64,000 nucleotides of DNA from Neotamlana sedimentorum (GCF_000943565.1 NZ_JTDW01000007.1:181018-245017); one strand, 5' to 3'; numbered from the stretch's first letter, positions 44,549 to 53,754 are shown. Translations and numbers: made by a program. The notes: generated from the letters alone by a model not told the origin.

Positions 44549-47500
44549 ATGGAAGACACACGAAAAGACATTGTTCAATTTATAAATTTACAATTAGCAA
44601 CTTTAGGTCAGCCCATTTATAAAGATAAACCAGGTAGTAAAGAAGTACTTTGCGACTCAGATTTTGAAAAAACAACAAGACCATTAATAATGAGTCTTAG
44701 AGAAAAATCGAGGTTATTAGCAGAACACCTTTCGCCTGCAGATTCGCGTATCCAAAGTTTTATAGACGATTATTTAAAAGATACTGGTTTTAAAAAGTCA
44801 TATAAACTACCAAATAACACTCTAATTTTGTCTAAAAAAGGACAGGCAAGAGAAGCCAGTTTACCTCCAGACGGAAACTCATTTGAGAGTAATTTAGTTA
44901 CATCTAAACGCTTAAAGCAAGGCGTGTTAAATAATCCTTTGCACGACAAACGTACTACTAAAGGCACATTTCATATAGTTGAAGGTCCTCTTCCTGTACC
45001 TTTAGATAAAAAAGAAGTTCCAAAAATTGTTTTTGCTCACTTTTTAAACGAAGCATTTAAACCATCAGACGAGTTAAACACTTTGCCGTTTACTTCCAAC
45101 CAAGAAAACCAAGCTAAAACAATGGTTTCAATGTTACTTCGCCCAGTAGTTTGCCCAGAAGTAAAAGGTATTATTGCAGAAAAATCTTTAGAAGTTCGTT
45201 TTTATGCACCAGGTTCTTTAGTTAGTAATTTAGATTTTGTTGAAAACATTTTTGGCAACGCAGGCAATCCAAATTTAGCACATAACGATGCTGCTCTAGA
45301 TCCGGAACATTGGACAGGACACACCGGTTGTATAATTCTAGCTCCACAATTATTAAAACTTAAGAAAAAAGATGTTGGTCTACCACATTTTGATGATGCT
45401 ACCGAGCGCCAGAAAAAAGATGGCATGTGCTGGAAAAACGAAAACGAACTTTATAACGATGGTGGTGCTTTTAAAATTACCTGTAGAGACGATCGCGGTG
45501 TTGTAGTTACCATTATTGCAGACAATTATTATGGATATTCTAAAAAAGAAATTAAAACACAAATTAGTTATTCTGCCAACCTATTTGGTTTAGCCGAAGA
45601 AGAACATGCAGGTGGAGCCATTGCTTATGCCAGACGTGTTATGGGAGATACAGTAAACTGTTCAGACTACCAAAAATATTATGGATTAGATCAAACTTTT
45701 GAGGATGTTAAAACCTTACTAGCAGATAGAATTGAAGTAAAACCAGAAAATTATGCAGTAGATAAAAATTACCCAAATATTATTTACATTCCTGAAGCTT
45801 CATATTTCGATACTAATAAAAATTGTATTACCTGGATGCATAATGGTAAAGAGCAAAAATTAACCTTGTCTCCTTTTAAGACCTATATTCATCCGTCAGG
45901 AAATAAATTACGATTAGAAAAGCACAAATCAATCAATTTGTGGCGCATGGTTGAAACTTATCCAGAGGGTGTATTTTGCCATAAGCCGTGTACAGTGTCT
46001 GGTGGCGGTAAATCAGAAATTTCAAAATCTATGCAAAACGCTATTACTTATAGCCGTTTTAATATCCATGATATTGAAGAAGATTTTAAAAAAGCCGATG
46101 AAATTATTGAATTTGATTACTCAACACGCTGGAAAGTTAAAGACCCCAACAGACCTAAATCTAGATCTTTATTAAGCGAAGATAGAACTTTAGGCTCTGT
46201 TGTAAAACTGCTAACACCTTCAGAAGAAAACTCAGATGAGTTTAACGCATTCTTAAAAAGTATTCCTGTTCATGTACGCACATTAGTGTTATTTGTAAAA
46301 CGCCTTTTTAGACAAGCACATGGTGGCAACCTTAACTGGAAAGACATGATGTCTGTTGAAATAATTAACGGTGTAAAAGGCACATCGTTACTTTACAACA
46401 ACACACCTGTAGTTGGTAGTTATGTACGTATTGGTTTTAATCAAGAAGGTAGTTGGATGCTTAATAAATTACGCTCAGATTTTGCAGCGAGCGAAAAAAT
46501 TCAAACAGAAGACGATATTACTGCATCTATAACATTTCCTAAAAATCAGTTTAAAAATTTAAATGAAGAATATGGCAACCAAAGTGTAAAAATAGCAACT
46601 AACTGTGAGGCTCATTTATTTCAACGTCCAGACGAAGCCATTGTACGTGGTTACGATAAAGGTGCAGAGTTAGACATTATTACAAACGGAAGGTTTTTAA
46701 CCAACTACGAAATGCTAACCAAAGCAGACGCTATTGAAATTTATGAAGACACCATAAACTACGACAAATACACGCAGCCAGTAAAAGATTTTATAAAAGA
46801 AATAATTGATTCTGAAGATGAGGACACCCAATTTGTACTACCATCACATCCAAGAATTGTAGATGGAGAGCCCACTAAAAACCCACGTTATTTAGAACCA
46901 AACAAATTTTATAACGAAACGGAAGCCTCTTACATTTCAGATGTTGGGGTTCGGTTAAAACGAAAAATAAAACCTGAAAACCCTGTAATTCATGCTGTAA
47001 ATGCTGTATTACCCGGTAGAAGAAATAATCCAGCCGATAGAGATGCCGGAATAAGACCTTTGGCGGTATATAACCCAATACACTATCAAGAAACACCAGA
47101 ATTATTCATGGATTTTGTTTGTAGTTTAACAGGTAAATCTCCATCTACAACCGGAGCTGGATCTGAAGGTGCCTTAACAAAAGCACCATTTAATATGCTA
47201 ACACCAACAACCGATTTAAATAATGCATTATTATCGCATATTTTAACCGAATCTAACGGATTTAGCACAGCCGCTGGTTATATTGGTGTAGAAAATAAAA
47301 TAGATCATGATGTTAGTCTTCTAATTCCAGAAATTTGGGCTAGAATGGCTCCAGAAGATCGAGATCCTAAAAACCTAATTACCTATGGCGCTTTAGAAAA
47401 ATTAGAAGATTTTGAACACAATGGAGAAAAGATTTTGGCAAGCCGTTTGGGGTATAGAATTACAAAAAAATTCGCTTTAAGATGTTTAAATAGAATTTTT

Positions 47501-48001
47501 GATGAACCCACTGCTGTTTTTAACGAAAAAATGCTTAAACCAGAATTACAAAATTTAGAAGATTACGTTGATGGTATAAATAACATTGTTGAAGCACAAC
47601 AAAAAGTAGCATTAAATTACTTTGAAGACGGTAGTATAAATGCCGCTATTCCGCCATTAAAAATCTTGCTTAATATTATGGCATACGGTCATTATGAAGG
47701 CAAAGCAATAAGCGATACTGAATTACGCAAATTCTTCACAAGAGATTATGTAATTAATAGCGACTGGTATAAAGAACGTTTATTATTAAAACAACAAAAA
47801 GACATAGCTTATTATAGCAAAGAAATAGAATATTTAGAAGCGTTTATAAACAACCCTACTAATAGTCTTTTAGTTGAAGAAATGCAACTTACAGAACGTT
47901 TAAAAATTACTAAAAACTTGTACAATAAAGTAAAATCGCCAGAATATTTAGAAGAATTAGTAGGTACAATTGGAGCAGACCCTTTATATTATAATAATTA
48001 A
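44549..48001 (+). CDS. Probable PPi-type phosphoenolpyruvate carboxykinase
   Basis: An 1150-residue (about 130 kDa) soluble protein without signal peptide. Distinctive stretches are HWTGHTGCIILAPQLL (about 250), CTVSGGGKSEISKS (about 485) and SLTGKSPSTTGAGSEGALTK (about 860), preceded by LPGRRNNPADRDAGIRPL. I recognise these as features of the large pyrophosphate-dependent PEPCK (EC 4.1.1.38) known from Propionibacterium and Entamoeba, which interconverts PEP + CO2 + phosphate with oxaloacetate + PPi. Subunit size agrees. The assignment is from memory of the family; ordinary ATP- or GTP-type PEPCK is half this length. The gene has its own promoter box and terminator. Confidence 0.68.
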   Translation: MEDTRKDIVQFINLQLATLGQPIYKDKPGSKEVLCDSDFEKTTRPLIMSLREKSRLLAEHLSPADSRIQSFIDDYLKDTGFKKSYKLPNNTLILSKKGQAREASLPPDGNSFESNLVTSKRLKQGVLNNPLHDKRTTKGTFHIVEGPLPVPLDKKEVPKIVFAHFLNEAFKPSDELNTLPFTSNQENQAKTMVSMLLRPVVCPEVKGIIAEKSLEVRFYAPGSLVSNLDFVENIFGNAGNPNLAHNDAALDPEHWTGHTGCIILAPQLLKLKKKDVGLPHFDDATERQKKDGMCWKNENELYNDGGAFKITCRDDRGVVVTIIADNYYGYSKKEIKTQISYSANLFGLAEEEHAGGAIAYARRVMGDTVNCSDYQKYYGLDQTFEDVKTLLADRIEVKPENYAVDKNYPNIIYIPEASYFDTNKNCITWMHNGKEQKLTLSPFKTYIHPSGNKLRLEKHKSINLWRMVETYPEGVFCHKPCTVSGGGKSEISKSMQNAITYSRFNIHDIEEDFKKADEIIEFDYSTRWKVKDPNRPKSRSLLSEDRTLGSVVKLLTPSEENSDEFNAFLKSIPVHVRTLVLFVKRLFRQAHGGNLNWKDMMSVEIINGVKGTSLLYNNTPVVGSYVRIGFNQEGSWMLNKLRSDFAASEKIQTEDDITASITFPKNQFKNLNEEYGNQSVKIATNCEAHLFQRPDEAIVRGYDKGAELDIITNGRFLTNYEMLTKADAIEIYEDTINYDKYTQPVKDFIKEIIDSEDEDTQFVLPSHPRIVDGEPTKNPRYLEPNKFYNETEASYISDVGVRLKRKIKPENPVIHAVNAVLPGRRNNPADRDAGIRPLAVYNPIHYQETPELFMDFVCSLTGKSPSTTGAGSEGALTKAPFNMLTPTTDLNNALLSHILTESNGFSTAAGYIGVENKIDHDVSLLIPEIWARMAPEDRDPKNLITYGALEKLEDFEHNGEKILASRLGYRITKKFALRCLNRIFDEPTAVFNEKMLKPELQNLEDYVDGINNIVEAQQKVALNYFEDGSINAAIPPLKILLNIMAYGHYEGKAISDTELRKFFTRDYVINSDWYKERLLLKQQKDIAYYSKEIEYLEAFINNPTNSLLVEEMQLTERLKITKNLYNKVKSPEYLEELVGTIGADPLYYNN

Positions 48002-48017
48002 GATTAATAGCTTTCTT

Positions 48018-48062
48018 AAAGGCCCACATAAAGTTACATTCTGTTCTTATGTGGGCTTTTTT
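48018..48062 (+). terminator. Terminator of the PPi-PEPCK-like gene
   Basis: GCCCACATAA (48022-48031) pairs with TTATGTGGGC (48047-48056), extended by A-T pairs, followed by T residues. Confidence 0.88.
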
Positions 48063-48141
48063 ATACTGTGCATTAACCGCTTTTTATCCAAAAACATAAA
48101 AAAAGCATTAAGAAAAGAAACGCTTTTTTTACATTTACTAC

Positions 48142-49041
48142 ATGTTTTCATCCAAAAAAAGATTAGATAACGCTTATAAAAATGCTAAAGTTGTAGAGTT
48201 CGACGACACTAGTAAATTTATTCTTTTTAGTGATTGCCACCGTGGCGACAATAGTTTTGCAGACGATTTTGCAAACAACCGTAACATTTATTTTCATGCT
48301 CTAAAATATTATTACGCCGAAGGCTTTAATTATTGCGAACTTGGTGATGGGGACGAGCTATGGGAAAACCTCTCTTTCAGTTCCATTTTAAATGCTCATA
48401 AAAATGTGTATATGCTTATGAAACAATTTCATGAAGAGCAAAAATTACACATGATTTGGGGTAACCACGATATGGTTTATAGAAATGAAAACTATGTAAA
48501 AAAGAATTTATCTACTTTTTTCGACCCTAAAATTGGAGAGGATGTACCACTTTTTGGACATATAAAATATAACGAAGCCATTATATTAAAACATTGTAGA
48601 ACTGGACAAGAGCTTTTTTTAACTCATGGGCATCAAGCCGATTGGTGGAATTTTTTATTCTGGAAATGGAGCCGATTTTTAGTACGTATTTTATGGAAGC
48701 CATTAAACGTTATGGGAATTGCAGACCCAACAAGTCCGGCAAAAAACTACACAGAGCTTATAAAAGTTGAAAAACGAACCAAAAAATGGATTGCAGCCAA
48801 CAATAATTTACTAACTATTGTTGGACATACGCACAGACCACGATTTCCCGAACCTGGCGATATCGCATTTTTTAACGACGGCAGCTGCGTGCACCCAAGA
48901 AGTATTACTGGTATTGAAATTGAAAACGGAGAAATTTCGCTTATAAAATGGCAAATTGCAACTAAAGACGATGGCACTTTGCAAATAGTTAGAGTATTAC
49001 TTGAAGGCCCTAGAAAATTAGAAGCATACAAACCCTCATAA
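48142..49041 (+). CDS. Metallophosphoesterase
   Basis: A 299-residue calcineurin-like phosphoesterase with all dimetal motifs: SDCHRGD (D-x-H), LGDGDELWE (GD), WGNHD (GNHD), LTHGHQ (GH) and VGHTHRPRF (GHTH). The arrangement recalls UDP-2,3-diacylglucosamine hydrolase (LpxH) relatives, but the length and central region differ, so the substrate is open. It ends six bases before the DUF1853 gene, so the two are cotranscribed. Confidence 0.88.
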   Translation: MFSSKKRLDNAYKNAKVVEFDDTSKFILFSDCHRGDNSFADDFANNRNIYFHALKYYYAEGFNYCELGDGDELWENLSFSSILNAHKNVYMLMKQFHEEQKLHMIWGNHDMVYRNENYVKKNLSTFFDPKIGEDVPLFGHIKYNEAIILKHCRTGQELFLTHGHQADWWNFLFWKWSRFLVRILWKPLNVMGIADPTSPAKNYTELIKVEKRTKKWIAANNNLLTIVGHTHRPRFPEPGDIAFFNDGSCVHPRSITGIEIENGEISLIKWQIATKDDGTLQIVRVLLEGPRKLEAYKPS

Positions 49042-49047
49042 CTAGTT

Positions 49048-49845
49048 ATGTTCCAAAAACATTACAAAGGCTTTTTAAGCACACCAACACTTTGGGAAAG
49101 TAATACTGTTTTTAATTTACAACAGTTTAACATAAAACAATACGATTCAAAATTAAATATTAATATTGATGATAATCTTCGATTAGGCAAGTATGTTGAA
49201 CGGCTTGTATCGTTTCAATTAAATCAGGAACAAAACATATTGATTTTAGCTGAAAATATTCAAATTCAAAATGATAAACTTACTTTAGGCGAACTAGATT
49301 GCTTGTTACTAAAAAACGAAAAGCCAATTCATTTAGAAATTATATATAAATTTTATTTGTATGATGCGTCTGTTGGTAACAGTGAAATTCATCATTTTAT
49401 AGGTCCAAATAGAAAAGATTCTCTAATTGAAAAGTTAGACAAATTAAAAAACAAACAATTGCCTCTACTACATTCGCCCTATTGCCAACCCTATTTAAAA
49501 GCTCTCGGTTTAAAAGCTAAAACTATTGCACAGCAAGTTTATTTTAAAGCGCAATTATTTATACCATTTAATAAAACCATCATTTTAAAAACCTTAAATA
49601 ACGACTGTATTGTTGGCTATTACATTTCAAAATTAGATTTAAAAAATCTCACAGATTGTAGATTTTATATACCAAAAAAGAAAGACTGGTTAACACAACC
49701 CAACACGAATGTAAATTGGATAAATTTTGATTCATTTGAAGCTTTAGCCGAAAAATATTTTACCGAAAAATTCTCCACTATGTTTTGGATGAAGCAGCCT
49801 AATGGCGAAATAAAAAAAATGTTCCTAGTTTGGTGGACAAGCTAG
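49048..49845 (+). CDS. DUF1853 family protein
   Basis: A 265-residue protein with the DUF1853 core LTLGELDCLLLKNEKPIHLEIIYKFYL: an E-L-D ... H-x-E-x-x-x-K arrangement like the PD-(D/E)xK nuclease fold. The YHKGFL-like start (HYKGFLSTPTLW) and the HHFIGPNRKDSL stretch also fit. Function is not known. It is coupled to the metallophosphoesterase. The transcription terminator is built into its last codons. Confidence 0.82.
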   Translation: MFQKHYKGFLSTPTLWESNTVFNLQQFNIKQYDSKLNINIDDNLRLGKYVERLVSFQLNQEQNILILAENIQIQNDKLTLGELDCLLLKNEKPIHLEIIYKFYLYDASVGNSEIHHFIGPNRKDSLIEKLDKLKNKQLPLLHSPYCQPYLKALGLKAKTIAQQVYFKAQLFIPFNKTIILKTLNNDCIVGYYISKLDLKNLTDCRFYIPKKKDWLTQPNTNVNWINFDSFEALAEKYFTEKFSTMFWMKQPNGEIKKMFLVWWTS

Positions 49846-49855
49846 GAACATTTTT
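49815..49855 (+). terminator. Terminator embedded in the 3' end of the DUF1853 gene
   Basis: AAAAATGTTCCTAG (49815-49828) and CTAGGAACATTTTT (49842-49855) pair perfectly over 14 bases. The stop TAG (49843-49845) lies within the right arm. The last ten codons therefore double as terminator. It may also act on the ferritin gene transcribed from the other strand. Confidence 0.85.
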
Positions 49856-49860
49856 AAAAA

Positions 49861-49885
49861 CTCCGAATTAAGTTCGGAATTACAA
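49861..49885 (+). repeat. Small hairpin repeat, copy 3
   Basis: TCCGAA and TTCGGA pair around TTAAG, followed by ATTACAA. It shares the AAGTTC core, the stem arrangement and the ACAA tail with the copies at 29081 and 39057. Confidence 0.5.
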
Positions 49886-49891
49886 ATACTT

Positions 49892-50398
49892 TTATTCTGT
49901 AGGAATACGTTCGTCAATCATTTTTAACGGCATACCTTCCATTAAATCGAAAAGGTCTATAATTGCTCTAAAGCTATCTTCTTCTTCAGATTGCTCTGAA
50001 ACAAACCACTGCATAAAAACTTCGGTAATAAAATCGTTGTTATCTCTTGCTGCTTTAAATATTTTAAAAATCGATTCTGAAACGTTAATTTCGTGCTCTA
50101 AACCTGTTTCGAATATAGAACGTAAGCTTTCAAATTCGTTATTAACACCTGTTACGTTTGGCGAAATAGCCGCACCACCATTGTCGTTAACAAATTTAAA
50201 AATTTTCATAGCGTGCTCTCTCTCCTCTTCAGCTTGCTTATAAAAAAAAGCTTTACTGTTTAAAAGTTCACGTTGGTCGCACCAAGAAGCCATTGCTAAA
50301 TAAGCAGCCGATGCTTTCATTTCCATTCCTATCTGATTATTTAACATGTCCATCACATCTGGATGAATGGACATTTGTTTTCTTATTACTGTGTTCAT
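49892..50398 (-). CDS. Ferritin
   Basis: A 168-residue non-haem ferritin that stores iron in a 24-subunit shell. The helices carry the ferroxidase ligands: Glu in QIGMEMKASAAYLAM, EEEREHAMKIF (Glu and His) and the later Glu and Gln in QWFVSEQSEEED. It lacks the central Met of bacterioferritin haem sites in an obvious position. A TAACTTTG box (50423-50416, minus) is its likely promoter. Confidence 0.93.
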   Translation of the reverse strand: MNTVIRKQMSIHPDVMDMLNNQIGMEMKASAAYLAMASWCDQRELLNSKAFFYKQAEEEREHAMKIFKFVNDNGGAAISPNVTGVNNEFESLRSIFETGLEHEINVSESIFKIFKAARDNNDFITEVFMQWFVSEQSEEEDSFRAIIDLFDLMEGMPLKMIDERIPTE

Positions 50399-50415
50399 AA
50401 CTACTACTTTTTATA

Positions 50416-50423
50416 CAAAGTTA
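50416..50423 (-). promoter_or_regulatory. -7 box of the ferritin gene
   Basis: TAACTTTG on the minus strand, 17 bases upstream of the ferritin ATG. No Fur box was recognised next to it. Confidence 0.45.
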
Positions 50424-50486
50424 AAACAAATAGCACGATTTAGTAAGTATAAATAAAATTTATACAAAGTCTAAATAAATATAAAT

Positions 50487-50783
50487 TTAAACTAAAATAG
50501 AAGCCGGAGCGTGAAAAAACAACTCTATTTCTTCTTTTAAATGAAGTAATTCTGGAATTTCTAAATAAAGTAAGTGCTGCTTATCTGCAACAAACAACAA
50601 CACAAAGTTTTCGTTGTTAACAATTCTTTCTAAGGATGAAAACTGAGTTAACTTATTAATGTTACGTCTTAATTCAAGAATTTGAGGAAAACTTAAATTA
50701 ATTTCATTATTTGGCGTAGTTAAAATGTACTTACAAAAGGTAAGTGCCTTAATTTCGTAACTATATTTTATATCAATTTCCAT
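50487..50783 (-). CDS. Hypothetical protein (98 residues)
   Basis: A small soluble protein, no signal peptide, with the stretches INLSFPQILELRRNINKLTQF, NENFVLLFVADKQHLLYLEIPELLHLKEEIELFF. It looks like an alternating strand/helix fold. I do not recognise a family. A TATATTTG box at 50801-50794 on the minus strand supports expression. It lies between ferritin and ferredoxin genes, so an iron-related context is possible but not shown. Confidence 0.6.
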   Translation of the reverse strand: MEIDIKYSYEIKALTFCKYILTTPNNEINLSFPQILELRRNINKLTQFSSLERIVNNENFVLLFVADKQHLLYLEIPELLHLKEEIELFFHAPASILV

Positions 50784-50830
50784 AAGATGACGGCAAATAT
50801 AGTTATTTATTTAGAATAAATAAAAACAAT

Positions 50831-51160
50831 TTAACTTTCTGGCGCCAATTCCACTTCTAAACCTTCCATATCTGGCGTCATTTGTATCTGGCAACCTAAA
50901 CGGCTATTGTCTTGAACGTCGAATGCTTCCGATAACATAGCTTCTTCATCGTCGCCCATTTCGGGTAATTCGGTTTCACTTAAAACATAACATTGGCAAG
51001 ATGCACACATGGCCATTCCCCCGCAAACACCAATGGTTCCTTCTGGAGCTAATTCGTAAGATCGAACCACTTCCATTAAATTCATTGCCATATCGGTTGG
51101 AGCTACCACCTCGTGTGTAACGCCATCTCTATCGGTTATTTTTATGTTTATATCACTCAT
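50831..51160 (-). CDS. [2Fe-2S] ferredoxin, adrenodoxin type
   Basis: A 109-residue electron carrier with ligands Cys46, Cys52, Cys55 (CGGMAMCASC) and Cys90 (SRLGCQI), the spacing of ISC/adrenodoxin-type ferredoxins. The following MTPDMEGLEVEL end is typical. It is read in the same direction as the NifU and Mrp genes but a hairpin at 51277 separates them. Confidence 0.93.
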   Translation of the reverse strand: MSDINIKITDRDGVTHEVVAPTDMAMNLMEVVRSYELAPEGTIGVCGGMAMCASCQCYVLSETELPEMGDDEEAMLSEAFDVQDNSRLGCQIQMTPDMEGLEVELAPES

Positions 51161-51276
51161 TATACTTTGTTTCTATTTTTTTAAAACATATCACGTTTTA
51201 TGCCACAAATTTAAGGCTTGAAAAGCTATTATTAAACTATTTAGCTTGCATTTGTAACAGTGTTATAAAAAAATAA

Positions 51277-51318
51277 AGAATCCTTAAAAAACAATGTTTT
51301 AAGAATTCTCTTTTTTAT
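51277..51318 (-). terminator. Terminator after the mrp-nifU operon
   Basis: AGAATCCTTAAAA (51277-51289) and TTTTAAGAATTCT (51297-51309) pair with one mismatch. T-rich runs lie on both sides, so it can work on either strand; on the minus strand it follows the NifU-domain gene. Confidence 0.75.
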
Positions 51319-51367
51319 TAAATAAAGCGTTTTGCTTATAATTTTTTAGAAATATTAGGGTTTTATT

Positions 51368-51610
51368 TTATGCCTCAACATTTATTACTTCCTCAATTTG
51401 AGGTGCATGTTTTTTTATGGTCATTTCCACACCAGATTTTAAAGTCATTTGGTTAACGCTACAGCCTACACATGCCCCGTGTAATTGTACTTTTACCAGC
51501 TTCTCATCTTCAATAGAAATTAGCGAAATATCGCCGCCATCACTTTGTAAAAACGGGCGAATTTCATCTAATGCTTTTTCAATATTTATTTTTAACTCTT
51601 CTGTTGTCAT
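51368..51610 (-). CDS. NifU C-terminal-domain Fe-S protein
   Basis: An 80-residue protein consisting only of the NifU C-terminal (Nfu) domain. The cluster-binding motif is C-x2-C: Cys47 and Cys50 in HGACVGCSVNQMTLKSGVE. Such proteins carry or deliver [4Fe-4S] clusters. It starts three bases after the Mrp gene ends and is therefore coupled to it. Confidence 0.93.
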   Translation of the reverse strand: MTTEELKINIEKALDEIRPFLQSDGGDISLISIEDEKLVKVQLHGACVGCSVNQMTLKSGVEMTIKKHAPQIEEVINVEA

Positions 51611-51613
51611 ATC

Positions 51614-52750
51614 TTATTTTTTAACGGCCGAACAACCTGCCATGGTTGTTATTTTAATGGCTTCGGTTGGTGGTAAATTATCGTTTCTTTTTACAACTTC
51701 TTGAACAACTTCTTTAGTTATTGTTTCGAAAGCCTTTTCAAGAGGTGTTGCAGTTTGCAAAGCAGCAGGACGACCAATATCTCCAGCCTCACGAATACTT
51801 TGCACTAAAGGCAATTGCCCTAAAAATGGTACGTTTAAGTCTTCGGCTAAATTTTTGGCACCTTCTTTACCAAAAATATAATATTTATTATTTGGTAACT
51901 CTGCTGGGGTAAAGTACGCCATATTTTCAATAATTCCTAAAACAGGCACTTGTATGCTTTCTTGCTGAAACATAGCAACCCCTTTTTTAGCATCAGCTAA
52001 AGCCACATTTTGCGGTGTACTTACAACCACAGCACCAGTAATTGGTAAGGATTGCATAATGCTTAAATGAATATCGCCAGTTCCTGGTGGTAAATCTATT
52101 AGTAAAAAGTCTATTTCACCCCAATGAGCATCAAAAATCATTTGATTTAACGCCTTAGCCGCCATTGGACCACGCCAAACTACAGCTTGATTTGGTTGTG
52201 TAAAAAAGCCTATAGACAAAACCTTTACTCCATAATTTTCTATAGGTTTCATTTTAGATTTACCATCTACATTAACCGCTAAAGGTTTTTCGGCCTCGAC
52301 ATCGAACATAATTGGAATAGATGGCCCATAAATATCGGCATCTAAAACACCAACCTTAAAGCCCATTTTAGCTAAACTAACGGCTAAATTTGCTGTTACG
52401 GTAGACTTACCAACACCACCTTTACCAGAAGCTACAGCCACAATATTTTGAATTCCCGGAATTGGATTTCCTTTTATAACATTAGTTTGTGATTTTGCTG
52501 GAGCAACTACTTTTATATTTACTTTTATTTTAGCCTTTTGGTAAACCTTTTCATGTATAGTTTTTAAAATATCGACCTCGGTACGTTTTTTAGCTTGTAA
52601 ACTTGGGTTTTTTATAGTTACATCTACTATAACCTCATCACCAAAAGTTACCACATTTGTTACGGCACCACTTTCAACCATGTTTTGTCCTTCACCAGGC
52701 ACTGTAATGGTTTCTAAGGCTTTAAGTATATCGTTTTTATTAAGTTTCAT
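51614..52750 (-). CDS. Mrp/NBP35-type P-loop ATPase with N-terminal DUF59 domain
   Basis: A 378-residue ApbC/Mrp protein, thought to carry Fe-S clusters to apoproteins. The N-terminal about 85 residues are a DUF59-like domain. The deviant Walker A is SGKGGVGKST (108-117). LDADIYGPSIP and LIDLPPGTGDIHL are further signatures. The C-x2-C pair usually found after ENMAYF is absent; that segment reads TPAELPNNKYYIFG. Only an isolated Cys near the C-terminus (MAGCSAVKK) remains. It is first in an operon with the NifU gene. A TATATTTG box lies at 52786-52779 on the minus strand. Confidence 0.92.
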   Translation of the reverse strand: MKLNKNDILKALETITVPGEGQNMVESGAVTNVVTFGDEVIVDVTIKNPSLQAKKRTEVDILKTIHEKVYQKAKIKVNIKVVAPAKSQTNVIKGNPIPGIQNIVAVASGKGGVGKSTVTANLAVSLAKMGFKVGVLDADIYGPSIPIMFDVEAEKPLAVNVDGKSKMKPIENYGVKVLSIGFFTQPNQAVVWRGPMAAKALNQMIFDAHWGEIDFLLIDLPPGTGDIHLSIMQSLPITGAVVVSTPQNVALADAKKGVAMFQQESIQVPVLGIIENMAYFTPAELPNNKYYIFGKEGAKNLAEDLNVPFLGQLPLVQSIREAGDIGRPAALQTATPLEKAFETITKEVVQEVVKRNDNLPPTEAIKITTMAGCSAVKK

Positions 52751-52778
52751 TCGTTTTATTAAGAATCATTCTAATATG

Positions 52779-52786
52779 CAAATATA
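52779..52786 (-). promoter_or_regulatory. -7 box of the mrp-nifU operon
   Basis: TATATTTG on the minus strand, about 30 bases upstream of the mrp ATG. No TTG at the usual -33 distance. Confidence 0.5.
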
Positions 52787-52904
52787 CGCATTTAAGACTG
52801 AAGCCTAAAACTGAATTAAGAAGTTTTATTGATATAACTATGTAAAATATTTATATAAAATGGCATAATTTGTGTGCAAGAAATTTCACAAAAACCCAAC
52901 CAAT

Positions 52905-53738
52905 ATGTTAACAAAATACGCTTTAGTGCTTTTAATTATTTTGAGCTTTAATTTTTCTCAATCTCAAACCAAAATTGAAAAAGCCGAAGAAAGCTTAAAA
53001 AAACAAGAACAACCTGTTGGTTTTTATAAGGAAACTAATAATTACCCAAGCTCTAACAGAAATAGCAATTCTTATTTTGGAGAGGTTGTAGCCGAACTTT
53101 TTATTGGCTTATTTGCTTACACTGCTTACGGCGTTTTATTTGAGAGTCCGTTTGAATTTAACAGTAAAAACAATAATGCTATTTTAACCAAGCAGGTTTA
53201 TTTTGAACGAAACACAGGGCATTACACTTATGAGCGGAACGATAATTCAGCCATTGGACGCACCTCAATTTCAACGAAATATATTTTTGCTAATCCTAAA
53301 TTAAAAGGTAATCATTTAAATGTTGATATGCGCATTTTTAACCGATTTGCTTTAGATGTTAATTACCTTCAACTTTGGGAAAACAACACCAATTTTGGAC
53401 ACGATGCTCTTGCAATTTATACGGCTTTAGGCAAATACCACCGTGTTCGCACTAAGGCTTTTGATGGCTGGTGGGGTGTTGGTGCTTCTTATGTGGATGG
53501 CGAAGTAAATAGTTTTGGGTTTACCTATGGTTTGGGCGCCGAAGTATTTTTAGGAAAACCAATTAGTATTGAAAGCAGTTTTAACCAAACTTTAGTAAAT
53601 CAAAACACCATTAACAAGTTTAATGCGCTTATAAATTATTACATTAACCAATATAAAATTAACGGCGGTTATGAGTATTTAAAAGTTGGCAGTCAAAACT
53701 TTTCTATGGTAAGTTTAGGCGCTGGTTTTTCGTTTTAA
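52905..53738 (+). CDS. Secreted or outer-membrane protein of unknown function
   Basis: A 277-residue protein with a signal peptide (about 1-20, SFNFSQSQ). A short charged helix follows, then a hydrophobic segment (VVAELFIGLFAYTAYGVLF, about 55-75) and a strand-rich C-terminal region ending in GAGFSF, like an outer-membrane barrel (YDG-type loops, GWWGVGASYVDGE, FGFTYGLGAEVFLG). I do not recognise a family. The ATG at 52905 fits the signal peptide; the in-frame GTG at 52872 would add 11 residues. Confidence 0.7.
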   Translation: MLTKYALVLLIILSFNFSQSQTKIEKAEESLKKQEQPVGFYKETNNYPSSNRNSNSYFGEVVAELFIGLFAYTAYGVLFESPFEFNSKNNNAILTKQVYFERNTGHYTYERNDNSAIGRTSISTKYIFANPKLKGNHLNVDMRIFNRFALDVNYLQLWENNTNFGHDALAIYTALGKYHRVRTKAFDGWWGVGASYVDGEVNSFGFTYGLGAEVFLGKPISIESSFNQTLVNQNTINKFNALINYYINQYKINGGYEYLKVGSQNFSMVSLGAGFSF

Positions 53739-53754
53739 ACTGTAGTTTATTACC

